Below, in pieces: positions 33,007 to 42,241 of a stretch of DNA of 64,000 nt. The stretch is from Ornithinibacillus californiensis (GTDB lineage: Bacteria; Bacillota; Bacilli; Bacillales; Amphibacillaceae). The first letter of the stretch is position 1; each line of letters starts with the position of its first letter. The DNA lies in assembly GCF_001038485.1 (NCBI RefSeq), contig NZ_LDUE01000058.1, forward strand, positions 62,001 through 126,000. Direction: 5' to 3'. The notes under the pieces were generated by a model. That model searched no databases and was not told where the DNA came from. It saw nothing but the letters and a program-made list of their open reading frames with translations. The translations under genes and the position numbers were made by a program.

Positions 33007-33028
33007 TTCACAGAGGGACTGTCCCTCC
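32982..33028. repeat. long GGGACAGTCCCTCTGTGAA palindrome at the end of mrpG
   Basis: A nearly perfect inverted repeat (arms of about 20 bp, small loop) overlapping the last seven codons of mrpG and ending 3 bp before the mscS-like gene's stop. It is highly similar to 22789-22834 and 57477-57519. It may form the shared terminator of these convergent genes. Confidence 0.85.
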
Positions 33029-33030
33029 CT

Positions 33031-34299
33031 TTACTCTTGTTCTCTTATTGGTTTTACCTCTTGCTTTGTTGTTTCGCTTAAGGCTCTGAGATCATTTCCA
33101 GTTGGATTTTGGAACACTCGCAGGCCAAATTCAGGCGCTACTGCAAATAGGTGGTCAAAAATGTCCGACTGAATTGACTCATACACCGCCCATGCCGTAT
33201 TATTCGTAAATGCATAAATCTCTAATGGCAATCCGTTTTCCTTTGGTTCTAACTGTCTTACCATTAACGTCATCTCCTTATGAATCCCCGGATGACGTTT
33301 TAAATAGTTATCGATATACGCTCGGAATACCCCGACATTTGTCATCGCTCTTCCATTGACTGGATTTTCACGATTGATTTGATGTGTCTTATTATATTCT
33401 TCAATTTCTGCTTCCTTCTGTGTTATATAATCCGATAGAACTTGAATCTTCTTTAAACGATCTAACATCTCAGGAGTACAAAATTTAATACTCGTTGTAT
33501 CAAGATACAGTGATCGCTTAATCCTTCTTCCACCTGACTTTTCCATGCTTCGCCAGTTCTTAAACGAATCAGATACTAATGCATACGTCGGAATCATCGT
33601 GACTGTCTTATCCCAGTTTTGGACCATCACGGTATTTAACGTGATATCAATAACATCACCATCCGCATTATACTTTGGCATCTCAATCCAATCCCCAACT
33701 CGTACCATGTCATTAGTAGATAACTGGACGCCAGCAACAAGTCCTAAGATGGAATCCTGGAAGACTAACATTAATACCGCAGATAACGCACCAATACCAC
33801 CTAACAGTACAAGTGGACTTTCACCGATTAGATTCGCAATGATTAAGATTGCTCCAATGACAAAGAAGATAATATTGGCTACTTGAATAAATCCTTTAAT
33901 CGGTCTAGTTTTGGAAACTTCAAAGGTCCGATAAATATCATTAACCGCATGTAATGTACTATTGATTACTAGTAACATAACAAGAATGATATATGTATTT
34001 GAAAGCTTTATTATCAATTCCTCATATTCTGGAAAGGTTCCTGCGAAATTGTAAATAATAATTGCAGGAACAATATGTGAAAGCCTATGGAAAACCTTTC
34101 GTTCTAAAAACACATTATCCCATTGATATTTATTACGGGTTAGCATTTTCGTAATAATTCTTACAACAATCTTCTTTGTTATAAAATTAGCGATGATACT
34201 GATCAATGCTATAAATAGAATCTTAGCTGCAACAATTAAATATTTCTCTACTGTTGGATCCCAACCTAAATCACCGATCCATTCACTTATAAATTCCAT
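33031..34299 (-). CDS. MscS-family mechanosensitive ion channel (YbdG-like)
   Basis: A 422-residue membrane protein with about five N-terminal membrane segments and then the MscS pore helix and beta domain (LLGGIGALSAVLMLVFQDSI, then VRVGDWIEMP and VMVQNWDKTVTMIPTYALV). The C-terminal region of about 150 residues with LYLDTTSIKFC and an NRENPVNGRAMTNVGVFR stretch matches the larger YbdG-type subgroup. Likely an osmotic safety valve. It is convergent with mrpG. Confidence 0.9.
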   Translation of the reverse strand: MEFISEWIGDLGWDPTVEKYLIVAAKILFIALISIIANFITKKIVVRIITKMLTRNKYQWDNVFLERKVFHRLSHIVPAIIIYNFAGTFPEYEELIIKLSNTYIILVMLLVINSTLHAVNDIYRTFEVSKTRPIKGFIQVANIIFFVIGAILIIANLIGESPLVLLGGIGALSAVLMLVFQDSILGLVAGVQLSTNDMVRVGDWIEMPKYNADGDVIDITLNTVMVQNWDKTVTMIPTYALVSDSFKNWRSMEKSGGRRIKRSLYLDTTSIKFCTPEMLDRLKKIQVLSDYITQKEAEIEEYNKTHQINRENPVNGRAMTNVGVFRAYIDNYLKRHPGIHKEMTLMVRQLEPKENGLPLEIYAFTNNTAWAVYESIQSDIFDHLFAVAPEFGLRVFQNPTGNDLRALSETTKQEVKPIREQE

Positions 34300-34432
34300 A
34301 TGTCCCCTCCGTCTCTTGAGTTAGTTCCCATTATAACAAATAATATGTGAAAGTATTACCGTTAACGAATTTCGTATTACCTTGAAGTTGTATGGTTAAT
34401 CTTTCATTATTTTTCTTACTTTTAATAACACC

Positions 34433-34660
34433 ATGAGAAGACTTGTCATCGTCATTATTAACGGATTTCCTCGTAAAAAGATCATGAGGACCTCTGTCAT
34501 AATCAATTTCCACTAACTTTCCTCCGAAAATCATCATGAGGCCCCCTCTCATCATCAATTTTCACTAACTTCCCTCTAAAAATAATCATGATAAACCCTC
34601 TCATCATCAATTTTCACCAACTTCCCTCTGAAAATCATCATGAGAAACCCTCTCATCATC
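34433..34660. repeat. 52-bp tandem repeat array (locus B)
   Basis: ATGAN cores start at 34433, 34484, 34536, 34588 and 34640 (steps of 51, 52, 52 and 52 bp). The 17-bp cores, for example ATGAGAAACCCTCTCAT, are dyads (ATGAGA / TCTCAT). Spacers carry TCAATTTTCACTAACTTCCC. This array fills most of the 498-bp gap between the mscS-like and S41 genes. The remainder of the gap shows no clear gene. Confidence 0.8.
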
Positions 34661-34797
34661 ATTTCCGGCATAATTCTGTCCCTTTAAGTGAATTAGCCCT
34701 CCCTCATCAAATCACAACCAACTATCCACGATACATTTGTAATCATTTTCCATCTATACTAAAATAAATTTAGAATATTTTAAAAAGGGGACTAACC

Positions 34798-36063
34798 ATG
34801 TATAGTGATATTTTTCGAGAAGTAGTTGATATCATGCACAGTGATTATGCGGGATATAAAGATAAACAAGGCTGGGATAATCCTAAGGTCTATGAGGATA
34901 AAATTAGACAATTGGAGAATACAAACGAACTCACACCCAATCGTTTTACAGAGCTTGTGCAGGATTACTTATTGGACTTCAAGGATCCACATATGTTTTT
35001 CATTGTACAAAAATCTGAGACACAACAACTATACGATAATGGATTTAAAGTGAGGAGACATGAAGACAAGCTTTTTGTCACTTCAACCGGCAATGAAAGT
35101 AGATTAAAGGTTGGAGATGCTATTGTTGAACTAGATAATGTTCCGGTCTTAGCTTTGGTAGAAAAACATAAGCGTGAATTAATGGAATCCAAAGCAGAAA
35201 GAGAATCTTGGCGAGATATAATCAAAAAATATAACCTTGCTAAAGTAGTTGATAGGACTGGTAAGGAGCAAATTATTGAATTAAAGAAATACCCAAAAGA
35301 AGGTTACGTTGCTAACCATTCTATAACAAGGATAGATGAGGACACCTTATGCATGACTTTAACAGACTTTTTTAATCCTGATCCGTTAAATCAGCTTATT
35401 GAAAAACATAAAAAAGAGCTTAGCAAAACTGTGAACTTGATTATTGATGTGCGCATAAATAATGGTGGAAGCGATGCAACTTTTCAGAACCTAACCCCTT
35501 ACTTATTTCCAACCAATCCAATCATACTAGATTATAGTGATTATCAAATGAAGTTTAATTGTACGGAAAGAAATGCATCTTCACAGATAAATAGTTTAAA
35601 AGAAGATTTGAACCAGATTACTGACCCAACCATTCAAAATATGATCAAGCAGTTTATCCAAATGTGGGAGAAACATCGTGGGAGTGGATTCGTTGCATTC
35701 GAATCACAAAATATGGAGGCAGAAATAGTCGGTTTAGAATATCCAAAAAACATTATTATTCTAGCAGATGTATACTGCGGGAGTGCCGGAGACATCTTTG
35801 TGAATTTATGTAAGCAATCTCCAAAGGTTACCGTTGTTGGAAGGGCTACTATGGGAATGAATGATTACGCAAATCTCACCACGATCACATGGAATAATCA
35901 ACTTAAATTCATGTACCCTACCTCAAGATTAGATCAATTAGACCACCGTGGTGCGCTAGAAGAACCCGGTATTAAACCAGATATTTACATCCCTTGGGCA
36001 CCAGAACATATCGAAAAAGATATCGACATGGAAACAGCAATGAATATACTCCAGAGAGTATAA
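34798..36063 (+). CDS. S41 family peptidase (C-terminal processing protease-like)
   Basis: A 421-residue protein without signal peptide. Residues about 75-135 form a PDZ-like domain (GNESRLKVGDAIVELDNVPV). The protease core has LIIDVRINNGGSD (about 220) and the nucleophile Ser in YCGSAGDIFVNL. The C-terminal PTSRLDQLDHRGALEEPGI resembles the S41 substrate-binding end. It is probably a cytoplasmic tail-specific or tricorn-core-like peptidase. The ATG has AAGGGGA upstream. It is followed after 21 bp by a serine hydrolase gene in the same direction. Confidence 0.83.
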   Translation: MYSDIFREVVDIMHSDYAGYKDKQGWDNPKVYEDKIRQLENTNELTPNRFTELVQDYLLDFKDPHMFFIVQKSETQQLYDNGFKVRRHEDKLFVTSTGNESRLKVGDAIVELDNVPVLALVEKHKRELMESKAERESWRDIIKKYNLAKVVDRTGKEQIIELKKYPKEGYVANHSITRIDEDTLCMTLTDFFNPDPLNQLIEKHKKELSKTVNLIIDVRINNGGSDATFQNLTPYLFPTNPIILDYSDYQMKFNCTERNASSQINSLKEDLNQITDPTIQNMIKQFIQMWEKHRGSGFVAFESQNMEAEIVGLEYPKNIIILADVYCGSAGDIFVNLCKQSPKVTVVGRATMGMNDYANLTTITWNNQLKFMYPTSRLDQLDHRGALEEPGIKPDIYIPWAPEHIEKDIDMETAMNILQRV

Positions 36064-36084
36064 GATTATTAAGAGGTGTTTATT

Positions 36085-37212
36085 ATGAAAAAAAGTCATT
36101 GGATTATTATCATTCTAGTCGCACTGTTTTTCATTGCCTATTCTTATAGACCAGAGATTGATTTTGCAACCGTACGGGTAGAAAAACCTGATGTATGGCC
36201 AACAGAAGAGTGGCCAGAATCGACTCCAGAAGAGCAAGGGGTCGATAGTGAAAAATTAGCTGAAATGTTCGAGCACATAGAAAAAACTAACCCTTATCGA
36301 TTTGATGGATTACTTATCATTAAGAACGGTCATATCATCACAGAAAAATATAACTTCCCTTACGATGAAGATTTTCCCCATCAGATTTATTCTGTAACAA
36401 AAAGTTTAACAAGTGCAGCTACAGGGGTTGCTATAGATGAAGGATTATTTAGTTTGGACGACAACGTGTTAGACTTTTTTCCAGATATGAGTTTCGAAAA
36501 CATGAGTGAAGCTAAAGAAAATATGACCGTTGAACACTTACTGACAATGACAAATGGCATGGATTGGAATGAGTTTGACGACCCAGAATTATGGGTGGAT
36601 TGGCGTCGGAGTGATGAACAACTTAAGTTTTATCTAGACAATCCTGTTATCAAAGAAAAAGTTGGCAAGTTTAACTACGATACAGGGGCATCATTTACAA
36701 TGGGGGCAATTATTGAAAAAGCAACGGGACAGAGCTTAGCTGATTACGCCCAAGAGAAGATTTTCAACAAGATTGGTGTTACTAGCATGAAATGGCATGA
36801 AACAAATGATGGCTACACACATGGTGGCACCTTTGCCTCGATGACACCACGAGATATGGCTAGATTTGGTTTTCTTTATCTTCATCGTGGTGAATGGGAT
36901 GGAGAACAAATCGTTCCGAAAGATTGGGTAAAGGCATCTACCACACCCCAAACTGGTGAAGTATGGGATGGCTATGGATACTACTTTTGGTTATTAAAAG
37001 TAAAAGATAAAGAGATTTATCAGGCGAGTGGGGCAAATCACCAAAATATATTTATTGTGCCGGATGAAAATCTGGTCGTGGTCTACTCAGCTTCCGGCAA
37101 GTATGTTGAAGGGTTATTAACCTATTATATTTTCCCAGCTATCAAATCTGATAAAGCTATTCCAGCGAACGAAGAAGCCTATGCTAGATTGAAAGAGTTG
37201 ATGGAAGACTAA
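36085..37212 (+). CDS. serine hydrolase, beta-lactamase/class C penicillin-binding fold
   Basis: A 375-residue protein with an N-terminal membrane anchor or signal segment (about 5-20), probably acting outside the membrane. The catalytic SxxK motif is in YSVTKSLTSA, the Tyr motif is YDTGASF, and the third motif region reads YQASGANHQN. It also has LTMTNGMDWNEF, usual for this family. Substrate unknown: peptides, esters or D-amino-acid derivatives. The ATG at 36085 follows AAGAGGTG; an earlier GTG overlaps that site. Confidence 0.85.
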   Translation: MKKSHWIIIILVALFFIAYSYRPEIDFATVRVEKPDVWPTEEWPESTPEEQGVDSEKLAEMFEHIEKTNPYRFDGLLIIKNGHIITEKYNFPYDEDFPHQIYSVTKSLTSAATGVAIDEGLFSLDDNVLDFFPDMSFENMSEAKENMTVEHLLTMTNGMDWNEFDDPELWVDWRRSDEQLKFYLDNPVIKEKVGKFNYDTGASFTMGAIIEKATGQSLADYAQEKIFNKIGVTSMKWHETNDGYTHGGTFASMTPRDMARFGFLYLHRGEWDGEQIVPKDWVKASTTPQTGEVWDGYGYYFWLLKVKDKEIYQASGANHQNIFIVPDENLVVVYSASGKYVEGLLTYYIFPAIKSDKAIPANEEAYARLKELMED

Positions 37213-37234
37213 TAAACTAGCTGCTACATACAAA

Positions 37235-37271
37235 AGGAACAGCTTCTTTCTATTAGAAAGAGGCTGTTCCT
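37235..37271 (+). terminator. hairpin terminator after the serine hydrolase gene
   Basis: AGGAACAGC-TTCTTTCT pairs with AGAAAG-AGGCTGTTCCT around a three-base loop, 22 bp after the stop codon. It lies between convergent genes, and the T-run is weak. Confidence 0.65.
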
Positions 37272-37318
37272 CTCAATAACGAGCTTTTGTAAGATTTTAA
37301 CCCTTAGCTAAAATGGTC

Positions 37319-38518
37319 CTATAGCTTCTTATTTCTCTCTTGCTCAAACGCTTCCTTCACTTGTTTTAAAAGTACAGGATCCGTTAGCAGTCGATATCCT
37401 GCAGATGCCAGCGCTTTTGCTCCTTTTATAAGAGCAGCATCACCTACCGGGGATTTAGCTGCTTCTCTAAATTCATTCGTATGCCCAATCAAATCATCCG
37501 GACCAATTTTTATATAAGGATGAGCAGTTGGAACTTCATAGCTAATATTTCCAGCATCTGTTGAACCTTTGCCTTTTCCTCTAACCGTCCAAACATCTTC
37601 CCCAACACCTTCCAATTCTTCCTTCAGAACCTGGTCGAGTACTGGGTTTAGGACAAAGTCTTTTACTTCATTTTGGAATCTCTCCACTTTAACCGTTGCA
37701 CCGGTTGCTAGTGCGGCACCTTCTGCAATCGCACGTACTTTCGTGGAAACTTCCTCTGTCTTTTTCCAGGATTCTGCACGAATATAGAACCTAGCAACGG
37801 CATAGTCCGGAATAATGTTTGGTGCATCCCCACCATGAGTAATGATTCCGTGAACACGAACCTCGCTAGGAAGTTGTTGGCGTAATGCATTAATTCCTAC
37901 AAATAGTTGAATCACAGCATCCAATGCATTAATCCCTTGTTCAGGAGCTCCTGATGCATGGGCAGCTTTCCCATAAAAATGAAAATCAAGTGGATCAACA
38001 GCTAGTGATTCACCAGTTACCGCTGTTTTTCCTGATGGATGAATCATTAACGCCGTATCTACACCTTTCAAATAGCCATGCTTTACGAAACTTCCCTTTG
38101 CACTACCGTTTGGACCACCTTCTTCCGCGGGTGTCCCTAACACGATGACCTTGCCACCTGTTTCCGCTAGTGTCTCCGAAAGCGCAATGGCAGCTGCTAC
38201 GCTAGTTGTTCCAATTATATTATGACCACAGGCATGACCTAAGCCAGGTAATGCGTCATACTCTGCAAGATAGGCAATAGTAGGGCCCGGCTCCCCACTG
38301 TCTTTTACTGCATAAAAAGATGTTTCATGCCCTGCAACAGCAGTTTCTACTGTAAATCCTGCCTTTGTTAACGTTTCTACATGCTTTTTGCTTGCATAAA
38401 ACTCCTGATTGCCGATTTCTGGGTTAGCATGTATATCCTGACTTGTTTCAATATATGCTTGTTTATTTGATTCGATCGATTCCTGTATTAACTCTATACC
38501 CGTTAGTGTTTTACTCAA
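37319..38518 (-). CDS. M20 family metallo-hydrolase in the methionine-uptake operon
   Basis: A 399-residue M20D-type amidohydrolase/peptidase. Metal-ligand motifs are GHACGHN (about 95), the Glu pair in TPAEEGGPNG and GSTDAGN near the C-terminus; the HASGAPEQG loop marks the dimerisation domain. It may free amino acids from N-acyl or dipeptide forms. The TTG at 38518 is chosen because AAGGAGGAG is well placed before it. Fourth gene of the S-box operon metN-metI-metQ, 13 bp after metQ, so a role with methionine derivatives is likely. Confidence 0.86.
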   Translation of the reverse strand: MSKTLTGIELIQESIESNKQAYIETSQDIHANPEIGNQEFYASKKHVETLTKAGFTVETAVAGHETSFYAVKDSGEPGPTIAYLAEYDALPGLGHACGHNIIGTTSVAAAIALSETLAETGGKVIVLGTPAEEGGPNGSAKGSFVKHGYLKGVDTALMIHPSGKTAVTGESLAVDPLDFHFYGKAAHASGAPEQGINALDAVIQLFVGINALRQQLPSEVRVHGIITHGGDAPNIIPDYAVARFYIRAESWKKTEEVSTKVRAIAEGAALATGATVKVERFQNEVKDFVLNPVLDQVLKEELEGVGEDVWTVRGKGKGSTDAGNISYEVPTAHPYIKIGPDDLIGHTNEFREAAKSPVGDAALIKGAKALASAGYRLLTDPVLLKQVKEAFEQERNKKL

Positions 38519-38531
38519 CCTAATCTCCTCC

Positions 38532-39386
38532 TTATAGTCCTTCAAATTGCTCTACTAGCTCATCTTTTGCAATATCAACAACAATGGATCCCCCATTTGT
38601 GTCCGCTTCAACTGCTTTTACTACCTCTTCTTCATGATATAACTCAACAATTTTTTGGAAGGTCGCATTATCTTGATCCCCAGATCGTGCTGCAAAAATA
38701 TTGATGTATGGTAATACACTCGGATCGTTAGCATCTTCTAGGTAAACCGGATCTTTCACTGGATCGAATCCTGCTTGACCAGCCACACCGTTATTGATAA
38801 CGGATGCTGCTACATCTGGTAATACACGTGGTGTTTGTTGTGCAACAATCGGTAAAATATCTAAGTTCAATGGATTATCTACAATCTTACTTGGGTCACC
38901 AAATAGCCCAAAATCGTCTGCTAATGTAATCAATCCTGCTGATTCTAATAATTTCAGTGCACGTGCCTGGTTAGAAGGATCATCTGGAATAGCTATTTTA
39001 TCGCCTTCTTTAATCTCGCTCACATCTTTTATTTTCTCTGAGTATAATCCCATCGGTGCAATTACCGTTGCCCCTATTGGAACTAAATCTAGATCGTTCT
39101 CTTCATTGAATTGAGATAGAAACGCGATATGCTGGAATGAATTAAGATCAATATCCCCGTTAGCTAATGCTTGATTTGGTAAGGTATAATCAGAGAACTC
39201 CACTAATTCAATTTCAATTCCTTCAGCTTTTGCTTTTTCTTTTAACAATGGCCAAACCGCACCATCTGTTCCTGTTACCCCAATCTTAACTACATTGTTA
39301 CCATCGCCTGATGCTGAATCGTCTCCACAGGCTGCTAATAGTCCAACTGCAATAAATACTAGCAAAATAGTAAACCATTTTTTCAT
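38532..39386 (-). CDS. metQ: methionine ABC transporter substrate-binding lipoprotein
   Basis: A 284-residue lipoprotein with signal peptide and lipobox LAAC (Cys20). It belongs to the NlpA/MetQ family, with GTDGAVWPLLKEKAKAEGIE and the conserved DGDIDLNSFQH-type region (ANGDIDLNSFQH). It binds methionine outside the cell and delivers it to MetI/MetN. It is preceded by metI and controlled by the SAM riboswitch at the start of the operon. Confidence 0.93.
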   Translation of the reverse strand: MKKWFTILLVFIAVGLLAACGDDSASGDGNNVVKIGVTGTDGAVWPLLKEKAKAEGIEIELVEFSDYTLPNQALANGDIDLNSFQHIAFLSQFNEENDLDLVPIGATVIAPMGLYSEKIKDVSEIKEGDKIAIPDDPSNQARALKLLESAGLITLADDFGLFGDPSKIVDNPLNLDILPIVAQQTPRVLPDVAASVINNGVAGQAGFDPVKDPVYLEDANDPSVLPYINIFAARSGDQDNATFQKIVELYHEEEVVKAVEADTNGGSIVVDIAKDELVEQFEGL

Positions 39387-39436
39387 TTTTGTATCTCCTC
39401 TTTGTGTTATTTTTTATGTGTTAATCAGAGCGCTTC

Positions 39437-40099
39437 TTAGCGTCTCATTATTTTTCTTGATAATGTATTTCCAATCCATTGTGCGATTTGCACGAGAACA
39501 ATAAGTATAATAACGGTAACCAGCATGACACTACCATCAAACCGTTGGTACCCGTAGGTCATTGCAACATGGCCTAGTCCGCCTCCGCCAACTGTTCCTG
39601 CCATTGCGGAGAAATCTATTAAACTAACCGTTACAAAGGTTAAACCTAAAATAAGTGGCCCAAGTGCTTCTGGGATTAATACAGTGAAAATGATTCGGAG
39701 AGGACTCGCCCCCATTGCCTTCGCTGCCTCAATCACTCCAGAATCGATACTAACTAAGTTATTCTCTACGACTCTAGCAATCCCAAAGGAGGCGGCGATC
39801 GTCATCGGAAAAATAGCGGCCCATGTTCCAATTGTCGTTCCAACAACCGCCCTTGTTAGAGGACTAATTGCCACTAAGAAAATGATAAACGGGATTGGGC
39901 GAATAATATTAATCAATATATTTAGCAAAGTGAACACGATTTTGTTTTCTAGTATGTTTCCAGTTCTTGTAACAAATAGAAGTAAACCTATCGTTATACC
40001 CAGAATGGAACCAAAAATAAGAGTCATGATAACCATAAGAATGGTCTCCCCAGTGGATTCTACGATACGTGGCCAAAATGTACTCCAATCAACCTTCAT
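39437..40099 (-). CDS. metI: methionine ABC transporter permease
   Basis: A 220-residue permease with five membrane segments. The EAA loop for ATPase contact is EAAKAMGASPLRIIFTVLIPEA. INIIRPIPFIIFLVAI near residue 62 is a MetI hallmark. The ATG overlaps the end of metN by 11 bp. Confidence 0.93.
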   Translation of the reverse strand: MKVDWSTFWPRIVESTGETILMVIMTLIFGSILGITIGLLLFVTRTGNILENKIVFTLLNILINIIRPIPFIIFLVAISPLTRAVVGTTIGTWAAIFPMTIAASFGIARVVENNLVSIDSGVIEAAKAMGASPLRIIFTVLIPEALGPLILGLTFVTVSLIDFSAMAGTVGGGGLGHVAMTYGYQRFDGSVMLVTVIILIVLVQIAQWIGNTLSRKIMRR

Positions 40100-41114
40100 T
40101 CACTTTCACCTCCTCGACAGTTACGTCTTGTTTCAATTCTGAAAGCACCGAAGAAATATTCTCCTCTTGCCCTACGAATGATACAAGCAGATTTCCATAT
40201 AATTTCTCCTGTAATTCTCGGACGGATCCATACACAATATTTACATCCACATCAAATTTCCTTGTTACGCGAGACAGGACCGGATCACTAGCAATCTCCC
40301 CTTTAAAAATAACGCGGTATAAGTGTTTACCACCTTTCTTCCTCCACTCTTCCAATAACGTAGCAGAAGGTCTATCTTGCTGTACGGATTGAATAAAGCG
40401 CTGCGTAGTCAGGTGTGTTGGATTGGTAAAGACATTAAAGACCGAATCTGACTCAATTACTTCACCATTCTCCATTACGGCAACCCTGTCACAAATCTCT
40501 TGGATGACATGCATCTCATGCGTGATAAGTAGGATAGTAATTCCTAGTTCCTTATTTACCTTTTTGAGAAGACGGAGAATTTCTCCGGTAGTATCCGGGT
40601 CTAGTGCAGAGGTTGCCTCGTCACAAATTAAGATATCCGGAGAGGTAGCCAATGCCCTTGCAATACCTACCCGCTGCTTTTGTCCACCAGATAATTGTTC
40701 TGGAAAATCTTTTGCCTTATCTGTAAGACCGACAAAGCTTAACAACTCATTTACTCGTTCATTAATTTCCTTTTTCGGCACACCTGCTAACTTTAACGGG
40801 TAAGCGATATTTCCAGCTACCGTTCGTGAACCGAATAAATTAAAGTTTTGGAAAATCATCCCGATACCACTTCTTAGCTTTCTCACTTCTTTCTGTGAGA
40901 GGGATCCGATATTCACTCCTTTCACGTGAATCTCTCCACTAGTCGGGTTTTCCAATAAATTTACTAGCCGTAATAAAGTACTTTTTCCTGCACCGCTGAA
41001 TCCAATAATTCCAAATATCTCCCCTTGCTCGATCGATAGGGAAACATTATTAACCGCATTTACTTCACGATTGCCAATTTTAAACGTTTTGGATATATTC
41101 CGAAATTCAATCAT
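40089..41114 (-). CDS. metN: methionine ABC transporter ATP-binding protein
   Basis: A 341-residue ABC ATPase with Walker A GFSGAGKST, signature LSGGQKQRVGIARAL and Walker B ILICDEATSALD. A C-terminal NIL ligand-binding domain (about 265-341) is typical of MetN and allows feedback by methionine. First gene after the SAM riboswitch. Confidence 0.94.
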   Translation of the reverse strand: MIEFRNISKTFKIGNREVNAVNNVSLSIEQGEIFGIIGFSGAGKSTLLRLVNLLENPTSGEIHVKGVNIGSLSQKEVRKLRSGIGMIFQNFNLFGSRTVAGNIAYPLKLAGVPKKEINERVNELLSFVGLTDKAKDFPEQLSGGQKQRVGIARALATSPDILICDEATSALDPDTTGEILRLLKKVNKELGITILLITHEMHVIQEICDRVAVMENGEVIESDSVFNVFTNPTHLTTQRFIQSVQQDRPSATLLEEWRKKGGKHLYRVIFKGEIASDPVLSRVTRKFDVDVNIVYGSVRELQEKLYGNLLVSFVGQEENISSVLSELKQDVTVEEVKVNEG

Positions 41115-41146
41115 ATAGTTACTCCACTCCTAATAAAAAAATGAAC

Positions 41147-41332
41147 GAAAAAAGACCTTCCTTTTTTCTTATCCAAATAGAAAAAAGGAAGGTCTCAAAA
41201 TATATGAAACGACTTCCTTCTCATCTTTCAAATGTAAAACATTTGCAGGAATTGGCACAGTGTTAATCAAAATTAACCCGCTGCCGAGACTTCATAGGGC
41301 CTGTCCCTCGGTCTCTCTGGATAAGAAGAAAA
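41147..41332 (-). ncRNA. SAM-I (S-box) riboswitch with terminator, controlling metNIQ
   Basis: The minus strand shows the S-box core in order: CTTATCCAGAGAGACCGAGG, GACAGGCCCTATGAAGTC, TCGGCAGC, CACTGTGCCAATTCCTGCAA and GAAAGATGAGAAG. The P1 helix forms from TTCTTCTTATC with GATGAGAAGGAA. A terminator (AGACCTTCC pairing with GGAAGGTCT, then six T) follows at about 41197-41147. When SAM is bound, the terminator forms and metNIQ is switched off. The remaining gap up to 41507 shows nothing else. Confidence 0.95.
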
Positions 41333-41507
41333 TTTAAATTATTTAGTTTTAAGATATGATAAATACTATATTACCTATTGAACTTGGTGTCAATCCTTTT
41401 TTATGAAAATTTTAATATGTTTGTTAGATCGTACTAAATAGACTTTTTAGGAATGCCTTTAATTCGCTACCTAATTCCATCTTATTTTGCCAAGGCCAGT
41501 ATTATTA

Positions 41508-42089
41508 CTAATTTATATTTTTAATGTTGTTTTCATTAACTCCACCCTGGATATATGGAATGGCAACTTTAATAAATTCCTCAGGGGAAGTAGTTGGATT
41601 ATTCCGCCACTCAACTGAAGCACCATACAGTCCCCAGCTTAGCATTGCAGCAGGTAGTTTAAGTGCTTCTTTATCCAAATTCGGTTGCTGATTACCTAAC
41701 ATTTTGTAAAAAATAACTTCTAGCTGCTCCCGAATAATTCGAGCAATTGTATCCTCATATCCTCTGTGGCAACGATTGGATAAAGACATCTGAAAATCCG
41801 TGATCGCTTTAAAGATGGTGACCAATGTGTCTTCATTCATTTTGCTATTTGCAAAATCCTGACAGCTCAGATTCACGAATAAAACCTCGGATAACGCCTT
41901 ATCTAACAAGTCATAAATATCCTCAAAATGATAATAAAAAGTCGCCCGATTAATCATTGCTTCTGTTGTTATATCCTTGATAGTAATATCTTTGAATTCT
42001 TTCTTACTAGAAAGTTCTATAAAAGAATCCATGATTAGTTTTCGTGTGCGTAGAATTCGGGGATCAGTTTTTGTTTCTGTCATCGCCAT
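41508..42089 (-). CDS. TetR family transcriptional regulator
   Basis: A 193-residue regulator. The helix-turn-helix has DITIKDITTEAMINRATFYY and HFEDIYDLLDKAL. The C-terminal region is like the TetR_C_7/33-type of Firmicutes. AGGAGGGAGT lies before the ATG. It is divergent from the FMN-reductase/DsbA gene pair and separated from it by TCCAACA-type repeats. Confidence 0.9.
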   Translation of the reverse strand: MAMTETKTDPRILRTRKLIMDSFIELSSKKEFKDITIKDITTEAMINRATFYYHFEDIYDLLDKALSEVLFVNLSCQDFANSKMNEDTLVTIFKAITDFQMSLSNRCHRGYEDTIARIIREQLEVIFYKMLGNQQPNLDKEALKLPAAMLSWGLYGASVEWRNNPTTSPEEFIKVAIPYIQGGVNENNIKNIN

Positions 42090-42104
42090 ACTCCCTCCTA
42101 CTTT

Positions 42105-42148
42105 TCCAACAGATTTTCAAATGTGTTGGATATACGACAAATCCAACG
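42105..42148. promoter_or_regulatory. TCCAACA/TGTTGGA operator repeats
   Basis: TCCAACA (42105), TGTTGGA (42124) and TCCAACG (42142) alternate in orientation at 18-19 bp steps (centre to centre), giving two overlapping inverted repeats. The placement between the TetR gene and the divergent FMN-reductase gene indicates the binding site of that regulator. Confidence 0.68.
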
Positions 42149-42241
42149 TTCTATTGGTGTTTATTGATTTTATTATCCACTACACTAGCATTAAGAAGCA
42201 AACAAATAGCTTAAATTAAACTTTTCAAGGAGGAATTTTAA

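Noticed and set aside
34331-34558. 75-codon frame over the 52-bp array
   Set aside because: Product reflects the repeat units only and no start site supports it.
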